From GCA-2748575 sp965222725 (GTDB lineage: Bacteria > Pseudomonadota > Gammaproteobacteria > Pseudomonadales > Ketobacteraceae): a stretch of 64,000 bases of DNA. The position numbers and the translations under genes are program-made. The stretch spans positions 6,305,634-6,369,633 of the forward strand of contig OZ244969.1 in NCBI GenBank assembly GCA_965222725.1, given 5' to 3'. Positions 9,077-17,405 of this stretch are shown here, piece by piece. Position 1 is the first letter of the stretch, and each line of letters begins with the position of its first letter. The notes below the pieces were generated by a model, which had not been told where the DNA came from, ran no database searches, and saw only the letters and a list, made by a program, of their open reading frames with translations.

Positions 9077-10218
9077 GCAAACGTGACTACCGGCATCAAC
9101 TCCCGTCCCATGGCAGCCCGGTTACCCAGCGGGTCAACATGATGCAGGCCGTACACCTGGATCCGCCGCTGATTGGCGGACTGCTGCTGTTAATCAGCGG
9201 CGGGCTCTTTGTGCTCTACAGCGCCAGCGGCGAGAACATGGATATGGTGTGGCGCCAGATTACCCGGTTAGCCATCGGCTTTCCGGTCATGATGCTGCTG
9301 GCCCAGATTCCACCACAAACCTACAAACGCTGGAGTCCCTGGCTGTTCGGCATTGGCGTTGGCCTGTTGATTGCGGTGCTGGTCACCGGCGCCCAGGCCA
9401 AAGGCGCTCAGCGCTGGCTGGCCATACCCGGCATCGGCCGTTTTCAGCCATCGGAAATCATGAAGCTGATTGTGCCCATGATGATCGCCTGGTACCTGGC
9501 AGAAAGGGCCCTGCCGCCGGGTTCCAAACCCTCGCTGGCCGCCGCCGTGCTGATCATGATCCCCACCCTGCTGATCGCCCGGCAACCGGATCTGGGAACG
9601 TCACTACTGATCGCCAGTTCCGGCTTTTTTGCCCTGTTTCTTTCCGGGTTGAGCTGGCGGGTGATTCTGTCGCTGCTGGTGCTATCAATTCCTGCCGGTG
9701 CTGGACTGTGGTTTCTGATGCACGATTACCAGCGCCAGCGGGTACTGACCTTTCTCAATCCGGAGCGGGATCCCTGGGGCACCGGCTGGAATATCATTCA
9801 GTCGAAAACCGCCATCGGTTCCGGCGGTATCGAAGGCAAAGGCTGGCTTAACGGCACCCAGGCCCACCTGGATTTTCTCCCGGAAAGCCATACGGATTTT
9901 ATTATCGCGGTTCTTGCCGAAGAGTTCGGCTTTGTGGGGGTTTGCTGTTTGCTGCTGGTGTACATGGCCATTATCGGCCGGGGTATTTTTATCAGCATGA
10001 ATGCCCAGGACACCTATTCCCGGCTGCTGGCGGGCAGTATTACCCTGACATTCTTTGTCTATGTGTTTGTGAATATCGGCATGGTGAGCGGCCTGTTACC
10101 GGTGGTGGGCGTGCCCCTGCCCATGGTGAGTTACGGCGGCACCTCGGTGGTATCCCTGCTGGCTGGCTTTGGCATTCTGATGTCCATTCATACCCACCGG
10201 CGGCTGGTATCGCGATAA
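9073..10218 (+). CDS. rodA: Peptidoglycan glycosyltransferase RodA (SEDS)
   Basis: RodA polymerises lipid II into glycan strands as the partner of PBP2. The 381-aa polytopic inner-membrane protein has about ten hydrophobic segments, the SEDS signature region around LDFLPESHTDFI with its conserved Asp, and the C-terminal VPLPMVSYGGTS block. The ATGA overlap with mrdA makes a translationally coupled pair, matching their one-to-one complex. Confidence 0.96.
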   Translation: MSKRDYRHQLPSHGSPVTQRVNMMQAVHLDPPLIGGLLLLISGGLFVLYSASGENMDMVWRQITRLAIGFPVMMLLAQIPPQTYKRWSPWLFGIGVGLLIAVLVTGAQAKGAQRWLAIPGIGRFQPSEIMKLIVPMMIAWYLAERALPPGSKPSLAAAVLIMIPTLLIARQPDLGTSLLIASSGFFALFLSGLSWRVILSLLVLSIPAGAGLWFLMHDYQRQRVLTFLNPERDPWGTGWNIIQSKTAIGSGGIEGKGWLNGTQAHLDFLPESHTDFIIAVLAEEFGFVGVCCLLLVYMAIIGRGIFISMNAQDTYSRLLAGSITLTFFVYVFVNIGMVSGLLPVVGVPLPMVSYGGTSVVSLLAGFGILMSIHTHRRLVSR

Positions 10219-10295
10219 TTTAGCGCGAAGGTCTCTAATTGGTATAAACTTAGCCGCAACAGCGCTTTATCTATTTCTTGCAGTGAATAATCAGT

Positions 10296-11345
10296 ATGTT
10301 TTTTTCGATATCAGTAACACAAACCGCAACACAGAATAAAAAATTCCTGAAAACCCTTACCAGCCTGCTGCTTTGCCTGACACCGGTTTCTGTCTGGGCA
10401 GACAGCTACAGCGAACACCCCGAATTCAAAAAGTTCCTTGATGAAGTGGTCTCCGAAAACCTTTACCCGGAAGAAGACCTGCGGCGTTTGATCAGCACCG
10501 CCGAACGCAAGGAAAGTATTCTCGAGGCCATCGCCCGCCCTGCGGAAAAAACCCTGACCTGGGGCCAGTACCGCAACATTTTTCTCACCGAAGACCGGAT
10601 CAATAAAGGGGTTGCCTTTTATAAAGAACACCGGGAAACCTTTGAACAGGCGGCGGAAAAAACCGGCGTACCACCGGAAATGATTCTGGCCATACTGGGC
10701 GTTGAAACCCGCTATGGTGCCAATCGTGGCAGTTACCGTGTGGTGGATGCCCTGGCCACGCTGGGTTTTGATTATCCGCCACGCAGCAAGTTTTTCCGCA
10801 AACAGTTAAAGGAATTTCTGCGCCTGGAAAAAGAAGCGGGTATCGACCTGAATACCGCCAAAGGCTCCTACGCCGGCGCCATGGGGTACCCCCAGTTTAT
10901 TCCCAGCAGCTACCGCCACTATGCGGTAGATTTTGATGGCGACCGGAAAATCGACCTGATTGATAACCCCAAAGATGCCATCGGCAGTATTGCCAATTAT
11001 TTTAAAGTTCACGGCTGGCAAGCCGGTGCCCCGGTCACCACTCCGGCCCGTTACCTGAAAACCGACACCAGCGGCGATCTGAACCAGGTGATCAACCAGG
11101 GGCTGAAACCCAAACTGACCGTAAAAGAACTCCAGAACGCGGGCCTGGTACCGGATATGACTCTGGAAGAGTCAGCACCAGCTACCGCCATGCTGCTGGA
11201 AGGCAACGATGGCGAAGAGTACTGGATCGGCCTGAAGAATTTTTACGTGATAACCCGCTATAATCATAGTCACCTGTATGCCATGGCCGCCCATCAGCTG
11301 AGCCAGGCGCTGAAAGAAAAACTCAAGCTTCAGGTCATACCTTAA
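10296..11345 (+). CDS. mltB: Membrane-bound lytic transglycosylase B
   Basis: MltB cleaves the MurNAc-GlcNAc bond of peptidoglycan, forming 1,6-anhydro ends. The protein is 349 aa. The catalytic glutamate is E137 in ILGVETRYGANRG, and the GAMGYPQFIPSSYRHYAVDFD block follows in two parts. The N terminus looks like a cleavable Sec signal ending VSVWA-DS near residue 35, without a lipobox cysteine, so this copy may be soluble and periplasmic. The start is uncertain because Shine-Dalgarno support is weak. It sits 77 bp after rodA and 5 bp before rlpA, as in Pseudomonas. Confidence 0.93.
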   Translation: MFFSISVTQTATQNKKFLKTLTSLLLCLTPVSVWADSYSEHPEFKKFLDEVVSENLYPEEDLRRLISTAERKESILEAIARPAEKTLTWGQYRNIFLTEDRINKGVAFYKEHRETFEQAAEKTGVPPEMILAILGVETRYGANRGSYRVVDALATLGFDYPPRSKFFRKQLKEFLRLEKEAGIDLNTAKGSYAGAMGYPQFIPSSYRHYAVDFDGDRKIDLIDNPKDAIGSIANYFKVHGWQAGAPVTTPARYLKTDTSGDLNQVINQGLKPKLTVKELQNAGLVPDMTLEESAPATAMLLEGNDGEEYWIGLKNFYVITRYNHSHLYAMAAHQLSQALKEKLKLQVIP

Positions 11346-11350
11346 AACTC

Positions 11351-12235
11351 ATGTTTCAAAAACGCACGATGATGATCAACACAGTTAAAACAGTCAGTCT
11401 TCTCGTCATTCACCTGCTGATCATCACAGGTTGTGCCCACCATTCCCCTTTTGAACCCAAAGACGGCCCGCCGAAACTGCGCAAGGATATTTCCGCGGTT
11501 AAAAATGCGGTTCCCAAAGAAGAACCCCGCGCCCGTTATGGCAATCACAGCCCCTATGAAGTGTTCGGTAAAACCTATCATGTGATGGGCAGCAGCGACG
11601 GTTACGCCGAAGAAGGCATTGCCTCCTGGTATGGCGAAAAGTTTGCCGGCCGCTCCACCTCCTCCATGGAGCCCTATGATCCCTACGCCATGACGGCAGC
11701 CCATAAAGCACTGCCACTGCCCACTTACGTGAAAGTCACCAATCTGGAAAACAACCGCAGCGTGATTGTGCGGGTGAATGATCGCGGTCCTTTTCATGGC
11801 GATCGCATTATCGATCTGTCCTATGCGGCTGCCATCAAGCTGGGCTACGCCAACAAGGGTACTGCGCGGGTAATGGTGGAAGCCATTGATCCCGGCCAGC
11901 CACTGCCGGAACCGGCGCCCTTGATCGCCGCCAATCCGCAACCCGCTGCGCAGCCCGATCCACAAACCCCGGAAAACATCGTCGCCAGCGTGGATCAGTC
12001 GCCGCAAATTTATCTGCAGGCGGGGGCATTCAGTCAGGTAACCTCTGCACAGCGCTTGCAGGATCAGTTACAGGTGTTGCTCAATTCAGATATCAATATT
12101 CATAGCGAAGATTCCGATAAAGGCACCATTCATCGTGTATTCATAGGACCATTTCACAACGAACAAAGTGCGATTGCGGCACAATCCGTTATTCGCGACA
12201 CCGAACTTGCCAACCCGTTACTGGTCAGAAGGTAA
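11351..12235 (+). CDS. rlpA: Septal ring lytic transglycosylase RlpA, lipoprotein
   Basis: RlpA digests glycan strands lacking stem peptides at the division site. The 294-aa protein starts with a lipoprotein signal with lipobox I-T-G-C28. It then has a double-psi beta-barrel domain (GIASWYGEKFAGR through VRVNDRGPFHGDRIIDLS) and a C-terminal SPOR domain (starting about QIYLQAGAFSQ) that binds denuded glycan at the septum. It is immediately downstream of mltB. The order mltB-rlpA-dacA is conserved among relatives. Confidence 0.95.
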   Translation: MFQKRTMMINTVKTVSLLVIHLLIITGCAHHSPFEPKDGPPKLRKDISAVKNAVPKEEPRARYGNHSPYEVFGKTYHVMGSSDGYAEEGIASWYGEKFAGRSTSSMEPYDPYAMTAAHKALPLPTYVKVTNLENNRSVIVRVNDRGPFHGDRIIDLSYAAAIKLGYANKGTARVMVEAIDPGQPLPEPAPLIAANPQPAAQPDPQTPENIVASVDQSPQIYLQAGAFSQVTSAQRLQDQLQVLLNSDINIHSEDSDKGTIHRVFIGPFHNEQSAIAAQSVIRDTELANPLLVRR

Positions 12236-12276
12236 TGAGCCCTTACCGGCGGATGTGGTAAACTCGGCGCTCAATT

Positions 12277-12282
12277 TATAAT
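12277..12282 (+). promoter_or_regulatory. -10 element upstream of dacA
   Basis: A perfect TATAAT lies 22 bp before the dacA start. I see no good -35 at 16-18 bp, so the call rests on the -10 alone. Confidence 0.35.
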
Positions 12283-12303
12283 CCACCGACTCACAGAATC
12301 GCT

Positions 12304-13509
12304 ATGAATCCTAAAAACGGACTTTCTTCTCCTAAGCCCATGTTCAAGACCGCCATTAAAATTTCGTTCACCTCACTGATCAGTCTGTGTCTTCTGATCG
12401 CCGGCAGCATCGCTTCCGCCGAACCCCGCATGATCCCCTCACCACCATCGCTGGCGGCCACTTCCTGGTTGCTGATGGATGCACACAGCGGCCATGTGAT
12501 TGTGGAACACAATGCAGACAAGAGGCTGCCCCCGGCCAGCCTGACCAAAATGATGACCACCTACATTGCCTCTGAACAGATCGAGAGCGGCAATATCGCC
12601 ATGGATGACGAAGTCCTGATCAGCGAAAAAGCCTGGCGCAAAGGCGGTTCAAAAATGTACATCCGCGTGGGCACCCGGGTGAAGGTGGAAGATCTGCTGC
12701 GGGGCGTGATTATCCAGTCCGGCAACGATGCCAGCATTGCCCTGGCGGAACATATTGCCGGCAGTGAAGATGCCTTTGCTGACCTGATGAACCAGCAGGC
12801 ACTGGCACTGGGTATGGAAAACACCCACTACCAGAACGCCACCGGCTGGCCAGCGCCGGAGCATTACACCACAGCACGGGATCTGGCCCTGCTGGCAAAA
12901 GCCACCATTTATGATCACCCCGCCGACTACGCTATCTACGCCGAAAAAGAATTCACCTATAACGATATTCGCCAGCCCAACCGCAACAAGTTGCTGTGGC
13001 GCGACCCCAGCGTAGACGGCATCAAAACCGGCCATACGGAAGAAGCCGGCTACTGTCTGGTATCCTCCGCCGAGCGGGACGGCATGCGCCTGATTGCGGT
13101 GGTGATGGGCACCAACAGCGAAAACGCCCGGGCCAGCGAAAGCATGAAACTGCTCACTTACGGTTTCCGTTTCTTTGACACCGTAAAAAGCTACGAAGCC
13201 AACGGCCAACTGGTAGAGCCGGAAATCTGGCTGGGCAAGGAAGACACCATCAAACTGGGCGTGGGTGAAGATATCTGGATCACCATTCCCCGTGGTGCGG
13301 AAAAGGATGTGAAGGCCCAGCTGGATTTCCCCAGCGAGCTGCGGGCGCCTGTGGCAGCCGGTTCCCAGGTGGGCACGGTGAAACTGGTGCTGGACGATGA
13401 AGTGCTGAAAGAAACCCCGCTGGTGGCCCTGGAATCCGTTGAGGAAGCCGGCCTGTTCAAGCGCCTGTGGCAGCATATCCTGCTGTTTATTATGGGTTTT
13501 TTCAATTAA
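12304..13509 (+). CDS. dacA: D-alanyl-D-alanine carboxypeptidase (PBP5/6 type)
   Basis: DacA trims the terminal D-Ala from peptidoglycan pentapeptides in the periplasm. The 401-aa protein has a signal peptide ending near residue 39 (SIASA-E). Active-site boxes are S79-L-T-K82, S139-G-N141 and K241-T-G243. A C-terminal beta-domain follows, and the last ~20 residues (ending ILLFIMGFFN) form the amphipathic membrane anchor typical of PBP5/6. A strong hairpin terminator follows, separating it from ybeD. Confidence 0.96.
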   Translation: MNPKNGLSSPKPMFKTAIKISFTSLISLCLLIAGSIASAEPRMIPSPPSLAATSWLLMDAHSGHVIVEHNADKRLPPASLTKMMTTYIASEQIESGNIAMDDEVLISEKAWRKGGSKMYIRVGTRVKVEDLLRGVIIQSGNDASIALAEHIAGSEDAFADLMNQQALALGMENTHYQNATGWPAPEHYTTARDLALLAKATIYDHPADYAIYAEKEFTYNDIRQPNRNKLLWRDPSVDGIKTGHTEEAGYCLVSSAERDGMRLIAVVMGTNSENARASESMKLLTYGFRFFDTVKSYEANGQLVEPEIWLGKEDTIKLGVGEDIWITIPRGAEKDVKAQLDFPSELRAPVAAGSQVGTVKLVLDDEVLKETPLVALESVEEAGLFKRLWQHILLFIMGFFN

Positions 13510-13541
13510 ACAACATTAACAGTAACTGATAACAAGCCCCC

Positions 13542-13571
13542 GGAGGGGCCCGGTTCGGCGGGCTCCTCCTT
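13542..13571 (+). terminator. Hairpin terminator after dacA
   Basis: An 11-bp GC-rich stem (13542-13552 with 13559-13569, one G-U pair) closes a 6-base loop, but only a short T run follows (TTG). It is placed 33 bp after the dacA stop. The weak U-tract lowers certainty. Confidence 0.55.
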
Positions 13572-13681
13572 GAATTTCCACTGGTTGCCCCCACCTTCCC
13601 CTTGATTCATTCCATTCAGTTCCGCCCGCGAATCGCGTAAAATCGGGCCTATTCCTATCACTCCTTCACCAGCAGAACCTT

Positions 13682-13951
13682 ATGGCAGGCATTAACGAAG
13701 ATCTGTGGGAATTCCCCATGGAACACAATTTTAAAATCATGGGCTCCGCCCAGCACCCCCTTACCGATATTGTGATTGAGGTGGTGAAAAAGCATGCCCC
13801 GGACTTCGACGAAACCCGGATTTCCGTCAAATCCAGCCGCACCGGCAAGTACGACTCGGTCACCGCCGTGGTCTGGATCGAGGAAAAATCCCAGCTGGAA
13901 AACATTTACCGCGAGCTGGGTGAGCGGGATGAAGTCAAGTGGACCCTATAA
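13682..13951 (+). CDS. ybeD: YbeD/DUF493 family protein
   Basis: This 89-aa cytoplasmic protein belongs to the YbeD (UPF0250/DUF493) family, an ACT-like ferredoxin-fold protein of uncertain role encoded between dacA and lipB in gammaproteobacteria. Conserved features seen are FPMEHNFKIMG-like (here EFPMEHNFKIMG), SSRTGKYDSVT and the C-terminal ERDEVKWTL. The lipB start lies 5 bp downstream, and the junction carries a short duplication. Confidence 0.93.
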   Translation: MAGINEDLWEFPMEHNFKIMGSAQHPLTDIVIEVVKKHAPDFDETRISVKSSRTGKYDSVTAVVWIEEKSQLENIYRELGERDEVKWTL

Positions 13952-13965
13952 GTCAAATGGACCCT
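13933..13965 (+). repeat. Tandem near-duplicate at the ybeD/lipB junction
   Basis: AGTCAAGTGGACCCT (13933-13947) and AGTCAAATGGACCCT (13951-13965) differ by one base and are 18 bp apart. The first copy encodes the end of YbeD, and the second supplies the lipB ATG. Confidence 0.7.
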
Positions 13966-14616
13966 GCAAAGGATTCCGTACTGATCCGTGATCTGGGCCG
14001 CGTGGACTATGAACCCACCTGGCGCGCCATGCAGGCATTCACCGATCAGCGCAACGACAGTACGCCGGACGAAATCTGGCTGCTGGAGCACCCTCCGGTG
14101 TTCACCCAGGGTCAGGCAGGCAAGGCAGAACACTTGCTGGCCCCCGGCAATATTCCGGTGATCCAGGTGGATCGCGGCGGTCAGGTCACCTACCACGGCC
14201 CGGGGCAACTGGTGGGCTACCTGCTGGTGGATATCCGCCGGCTCAGTATCGGTGCCCGGGAGCTGGTGTCCCGCATTGAACAGGCCCTGGTCAGCACCCT
14301 GGCATCCCTGGATATCGACGCCGCCCCCCGCAGCGATGCCCCCGGTGTGTACACCGGCGGAAAAAAAATCGCTTCCCTGGGGCTGCGGATTCGCAAGGGT
14401 TGCTCCTTCCACGGCCTGGCCCTGAACATTGATATGGACCTGGCACCTTTCCAGCTTATTAACCCCTGCGGTTATGCGGGAATGGAAATGGCGCAGGTGA
14501 AGGATTTTGTGGCATCACCGGATTCCGGCAAAATCCGGCAACAACTGCTCGCAGAGTTGATTGCCAAATTAGGTTATAATCGCCACTCAGTCACCCAACA
14601 ACCCTGGAAAGAGTAA
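13957..14616 (+). CDS. lipB: Octanoyl-[ACP]:protein octanoyltransferase
   Basis: LipB transfers octanoate from acyl carrier protein to the lipoyl domains of 2-oxoacid dehydrogenases and the glycine cleavage H protein. From ATG 13957 the protein is 219 aa; a GTG at 13939 is an alternative. The RGGQVTYHGPGQLVGY block, the catalytic lysine in GGKKIASLG and the acyl-thioester cysteine in NPCGYAGMEM are intact. lipA begins directly after its stop codon. Confidence 0.96.
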   Translation: MDPAKDSVLIRDLGRVDYEPTWRAMQAFTDQRNDSTPDEIWLLEHPPVFTQGQAGKAEHLLAPGNIPVIQVDRGGQVTYHGPGQLVGYLLVDIRRLSIGARELVSRIEQALVSTLASLDIDAAPRSDAPGVYTGGKKIASLGLRIRKGCSFHGLALNIDMDLAPFQLINPCGYAGMEMAQVKDFVASPDSGKIRQQLLAELIAKLGYNRHSVTQQPWKE

Positions 14617-15666
14617 ATGGCAGAACAATCGCCCGATGCAGATGGCAAATCCCCGGAAGGCACCCCAACACCCGCCAGACGCCCCAAGGTAAAACAGGGT
14701 GAAAAGCTGCGCGGCGCCGAAAAGGTGGCCCGTATTCCGGTCAAAGTGGTTCCCACGGAAACCCTGCCCAAAAAACCGGACTGGATCCGGGTACGCGTGC
14801 CCGCCAGCGGCGAAGTTCAACGGGTGAAAAAACTGCTGCGCCAGCAAAAGTTGCATACTGTCTGTGAAGAGGCCTCCTGCCCCAACCTGCCGGAATGTTT
14901 CGGTGGTGGTACCGCCACCTTTATGATCATGGGCGACATCTGTACCCGTCGCTGCCCCTTTTGCGATGTGGCCCACGGCCGCCCCAATCCGCTGGACGAA
15001 AACGAACCGCAACACCTGGCCGATTCCGTCAAAGCCCTGAGCCTGAAATACGTGGTGGTCACCTCGGTAGACCGGGATGATCTGCGGGACGGCGGCGCCG
15101 GCCATTTTGCCGACTGTATCAGCGCCGTGCGCAACGCCAGCCCCAATACCAAGATTGAGGTGCTGGTACCGGATTTCCGCGGTCGCATGGACGTGGCTCT
15201 GGATATTTTTGCGGAAACACCGCCGGATGTGTTCAACCACAACCTGGAAAACGTACCCCGGCTTTACCGGGAAATCCGCCCCGGATCCGATTATCAGTGG
15301 TCGCTGGACCTGCTGAAAAAACACAAGGAACGAGTCCCCCATGTGCCCACCAAATCCGGCATCATGGTGGGCCTGGGCGAAACCAACGAAGAGGTGTATC
15401 AGGTGCTGGATGACCTGCGCGCCCACAACGTGGATATGGTTACCATTGGCCAGTATCTGCAGCCGAGCCGGGAGCATTCGCCGGTGAAGCGCTTTGTTAC
15501 TCCCGAAGAGTTCGATGAATTTGCCCGTTACGGCCAATCCCTGGGCTTTACCAATGTTGCCAGCGGTCCGCTGGTACGCTCTTCCTATCACGCCGACCTG
15601 CAGCACAAGGGGCAGGACGTCAACCAGATTCACAAGCAGTCTTTACAGGGAAAAAAAGACCACTAG
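14617..15666 (+). CDS. lipA: Lipoyl synthase (radical SAM)
   Basis: LipA inserts two sulfurs into the protein-bound octanoyl chain. The 349-aa protein carries the auxiliary cluster ligands C83, C88 and C94 (CX4CX5C) and the radical-SAM ligands C109, C113 and C116 (CX3CX2C), plus the C-terminal VRSSYHAD with the serine that ligates the auxiliary cluster. The ~50-residue N-terminal extension is Lys/Pro-rich and typical of the longer gammaproteobacterial forms. Confidence 0.97.
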   Translation: MAEQSPDADGKSPEGTPTPARRPKVKQGEKLRGAEKVARIPVKVVPTETLPKKPDWIRVRVPASGEVQRVKKLLRQQKLHTVCEEASCPNLPECFGGGTATFMIMGDICTRRCPFCDVAHGRPNPLDENEPQHLADSVKALSLKYVVVTSVDRDDLRDGGAGHFADCISAVRNASPNTKIEVLVPDFRGRMDVALDIFAETPPDVFNHNLENVPRLYREIRPGSDYQWSLDLLKKHKERVPHVPTKSGIMVGLGETNEEVYQVLDDLRAHNVDMVTIGQYLQPSREHSPVKRFVTPEEFDEFARYGQSLGFTNVASGPLVRSSYHADLQHKGQDVNQIHKQSLQGKKDH

Positions 15667-15669
15667 CCC

Positions 15670-17040
15670 ATGTTTGATTTCTCTTCAGCCGAGCTGACCG
15701 CTTGGCTGGCCTCCCACGAGCAATGGATTCTGGTGGGTATCGCCGCCACCGCGTTTCTGGAATCCCTGGCGATCGTGGGCGTGGTGGTGCCTGGCGTGGC
15801 GATTCTGTTTGCCATGGCCGCCGCGGCGGGTAGTGCCGACTTTGCCCTGTTCCCCGTGTTAATCGCGGCTTTTATTGGCGCCGTGCTGGGCGATGGCATC
15901 AGCTTTTTCCTGGGCCGGCACTATCATCACTGGATCAAAAAACTCCCCCCCTTCAGCCGCAATCCCCAGTGGATTGATAAAGGCGAACGTTTCTTTCAGC
16001 GCTATGGCCTGATCAGTGTGGTGATCGGGCGCTTTGTCGGGCCCATCCGCCCGGTGCTGCCCCTGGTAGCCGGCATGCTGGAAATGGCGCCGAGCCGCTT
16101 TCTGAGTATCAATTTTTTATCCGCCCTTGGCTGGGCGCCGCTGTATATCCTGCCGGGTTACTTTGTAGGCAATGCGGCCGAGGAAACCACCCTGACCGCT
16201 CAACACATTATCTTTGCCATCGGCAGCATTATTGCCGGCTGGCTGCTGGCCCAGATCCTCTGGGTTATCAAAGCCCGCTGCATTACCCGGCGCCATAAAA
16301 TCCAGACCGCCTGTGTGCTTTTTGTGGTCAGTTTCTGCGGTATTTTGCTGTTATTCACCCAGCTGAATCATCCCTGGGTGCAACAGGCCGACCACCAAAC
16401 CGCCCATTTCTTTCTGTCCCTGCGACATGAGTATCTTGACCTTTTCTTTGTTGGCCTGACGGAACTGGGTTATGCCAAACCCATGGTGATATGGGGTGTG
16501 CTGGTGTTTCTGGCACTGGCATGGCAGCGAAACTGGTATCTGATGGCGGTGTGGTTCGGCGCCACTATTGCCGCCAATTTTCTGATCAAGGGCATGAAAC
16601 TGTTTTTTGCCATCCCCCGGCCACAGCTGATTTATGAACCGCTCACCAGTTTTTCCTATCCCAGCGGCCACACCTGCATCATCATTGTGTTTTTCTTTCT
16701 GGTGTTTATTTTCACTCACCCGGCCCTGAGTTTCCGCTGGCAAAAACCGCTCATCAGTGGTGCCGGCATCATTGCCACGTTAATGGCATTGTCGCGGCTT
16801 TATCTGGGGGTGCACTGGCTGTCGGATATTATTGCCGGTGCTCTGCTGGCCACCATGATCTGCAGCGGGGTGATTCTGGTGCTGCTGTACAAGCCTTTTG
16901 CCGCCCCGAACCCAAAGCCCTTGCTGCTGGCAAGCCTGATGGCTCTCCTGATCAATATTGGCCTGTGGCTGGTGCCTCAGTGGCAGTCGTTAATGCAACG
17001 CTATGAGCCGGTATACAGCAGCCATTTTTTTCAACAGTAG
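15670..17040 (+). CDS. DedA-PAP2 fusion, membrane lipid phosphatase
   Basis: This 456-aa inner-membrane protein joins two families. Residues ~1-200 are DedA-like (SNARE-associated/VTT), with E-S-L-A-I-VGVVVPG and GRFVGPIRPVLPLVAG. Residues ~230-440 form a PAP2 phosphatase with motif 1 KGMKLFFAIPRP, motif 2 PSGHT and motif 3 SRLYLGVHWLSD. DedA proteins recycle or flip undecaprenyl-phosphate or phospholipids, and PAP2 enzymes remove phosphate from undecaprenyl-PP or lipids, so the fusion plausibly couples dephosphorylation and return of a lipid carrier. That role is inference. It starts 3 bp after lipA, so it may be co-transcribed with it. Confidence 0.9.
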   Translation: MFDFSSAELTAWLASHEQWILVGIAATAFLESLAIVGVVVPGVAILFAMAAAAGSADFALFPVLIAAFIGAVLGDGISFFLGRHYHHWIKKLPPFSRNPQWIDKGERFFQRYGLISVVIGRFVGPIRPVLPLVAGMLEMAPSRFLSINFLSALGWAPLYILPGYFVGNAAEETTLTAQHIIFAIGSIIAGWLLAQILWVIKARCITRRHKIQTACVLFVVSFCGILLLFTQLNHPWVQQADHQTAHFFLSLRHEYLDLFFVGLTELGYAKPMVIWGVLVFLALAWQRNWYLMAVWFGATIAANFLIKGMKLFFAIPRPQLIYEPLTSFSYPSGHTCIIIVFFFLVFIFTHPALSFRWQKPLISGAGIIATLMALSRLYLGVHWLSDIIAGALLATMICSGVILVLLYKPFAAPNPKPLLLASLMALLINIGLWLVPQWQSLMQRYEPVYSSHFFQQ

Positions 17041-17143
17041 ATCGTAATTCGTACAAAACTGTTTTGTGAGATATTACCGATATTGGCACTAAACGTCTTA
17101 TATAGGCTTTTCAGCTGTGCCCGATTTCATTACCATGCGCACA

Positions 17144-17207
17144 CTCTCTCGGGTCAACGGTGCCCAGATTATGATCAAAAATAATGGGTACCGTTGACGT
17201 GAGAGAG
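17144..17207. repeat. 64-bp imperfect inverted repeat
   Basis: In the 365-bp gap 17041-17405, the left arm (17144-17172) and right arm (17181-17207) pair as 7 + 9 + 3 + 5 Watson-Crick base pairs with two G-U pairs, one mismatch and a 2-base bulge, around an 8-base loop. The core arms contain GTCAACGGT and ACCGTTGAC. No T-run follows on either strand. The rest of the gap shows only a weak ACAAAA/TTTTGT repeat near 17055 and no credible gene; a 60-codon frame at 17184 starts inside the hairpin and looks spurious. Confidence 0.8.
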
Positions 17208-17405
17208 ACCAATCACCTCTCCCGTTTTGATAAATCTATTAGTTGTTTTTTTCTCTTAAACTTCCATAACGTGAACTGCTACACGGATTTTTTTTACTGC
17301 CTTTCGTCTGAAAACATCTGGCAATGGTCATATTCAGCGATTAGAATCCGCCTGCAACGTAGATAAAACCTTTCTTTATATCTTTATAAAAATTCAGGGC
17401 GGCAA

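Noticed and set aside
17184..17366. 60-codon plus-strand frame after the inverted repeat
   Set aside because: It starts inside the hairpin arm, has no Shine-Dalgarno, and shows no coding-like codon bias.
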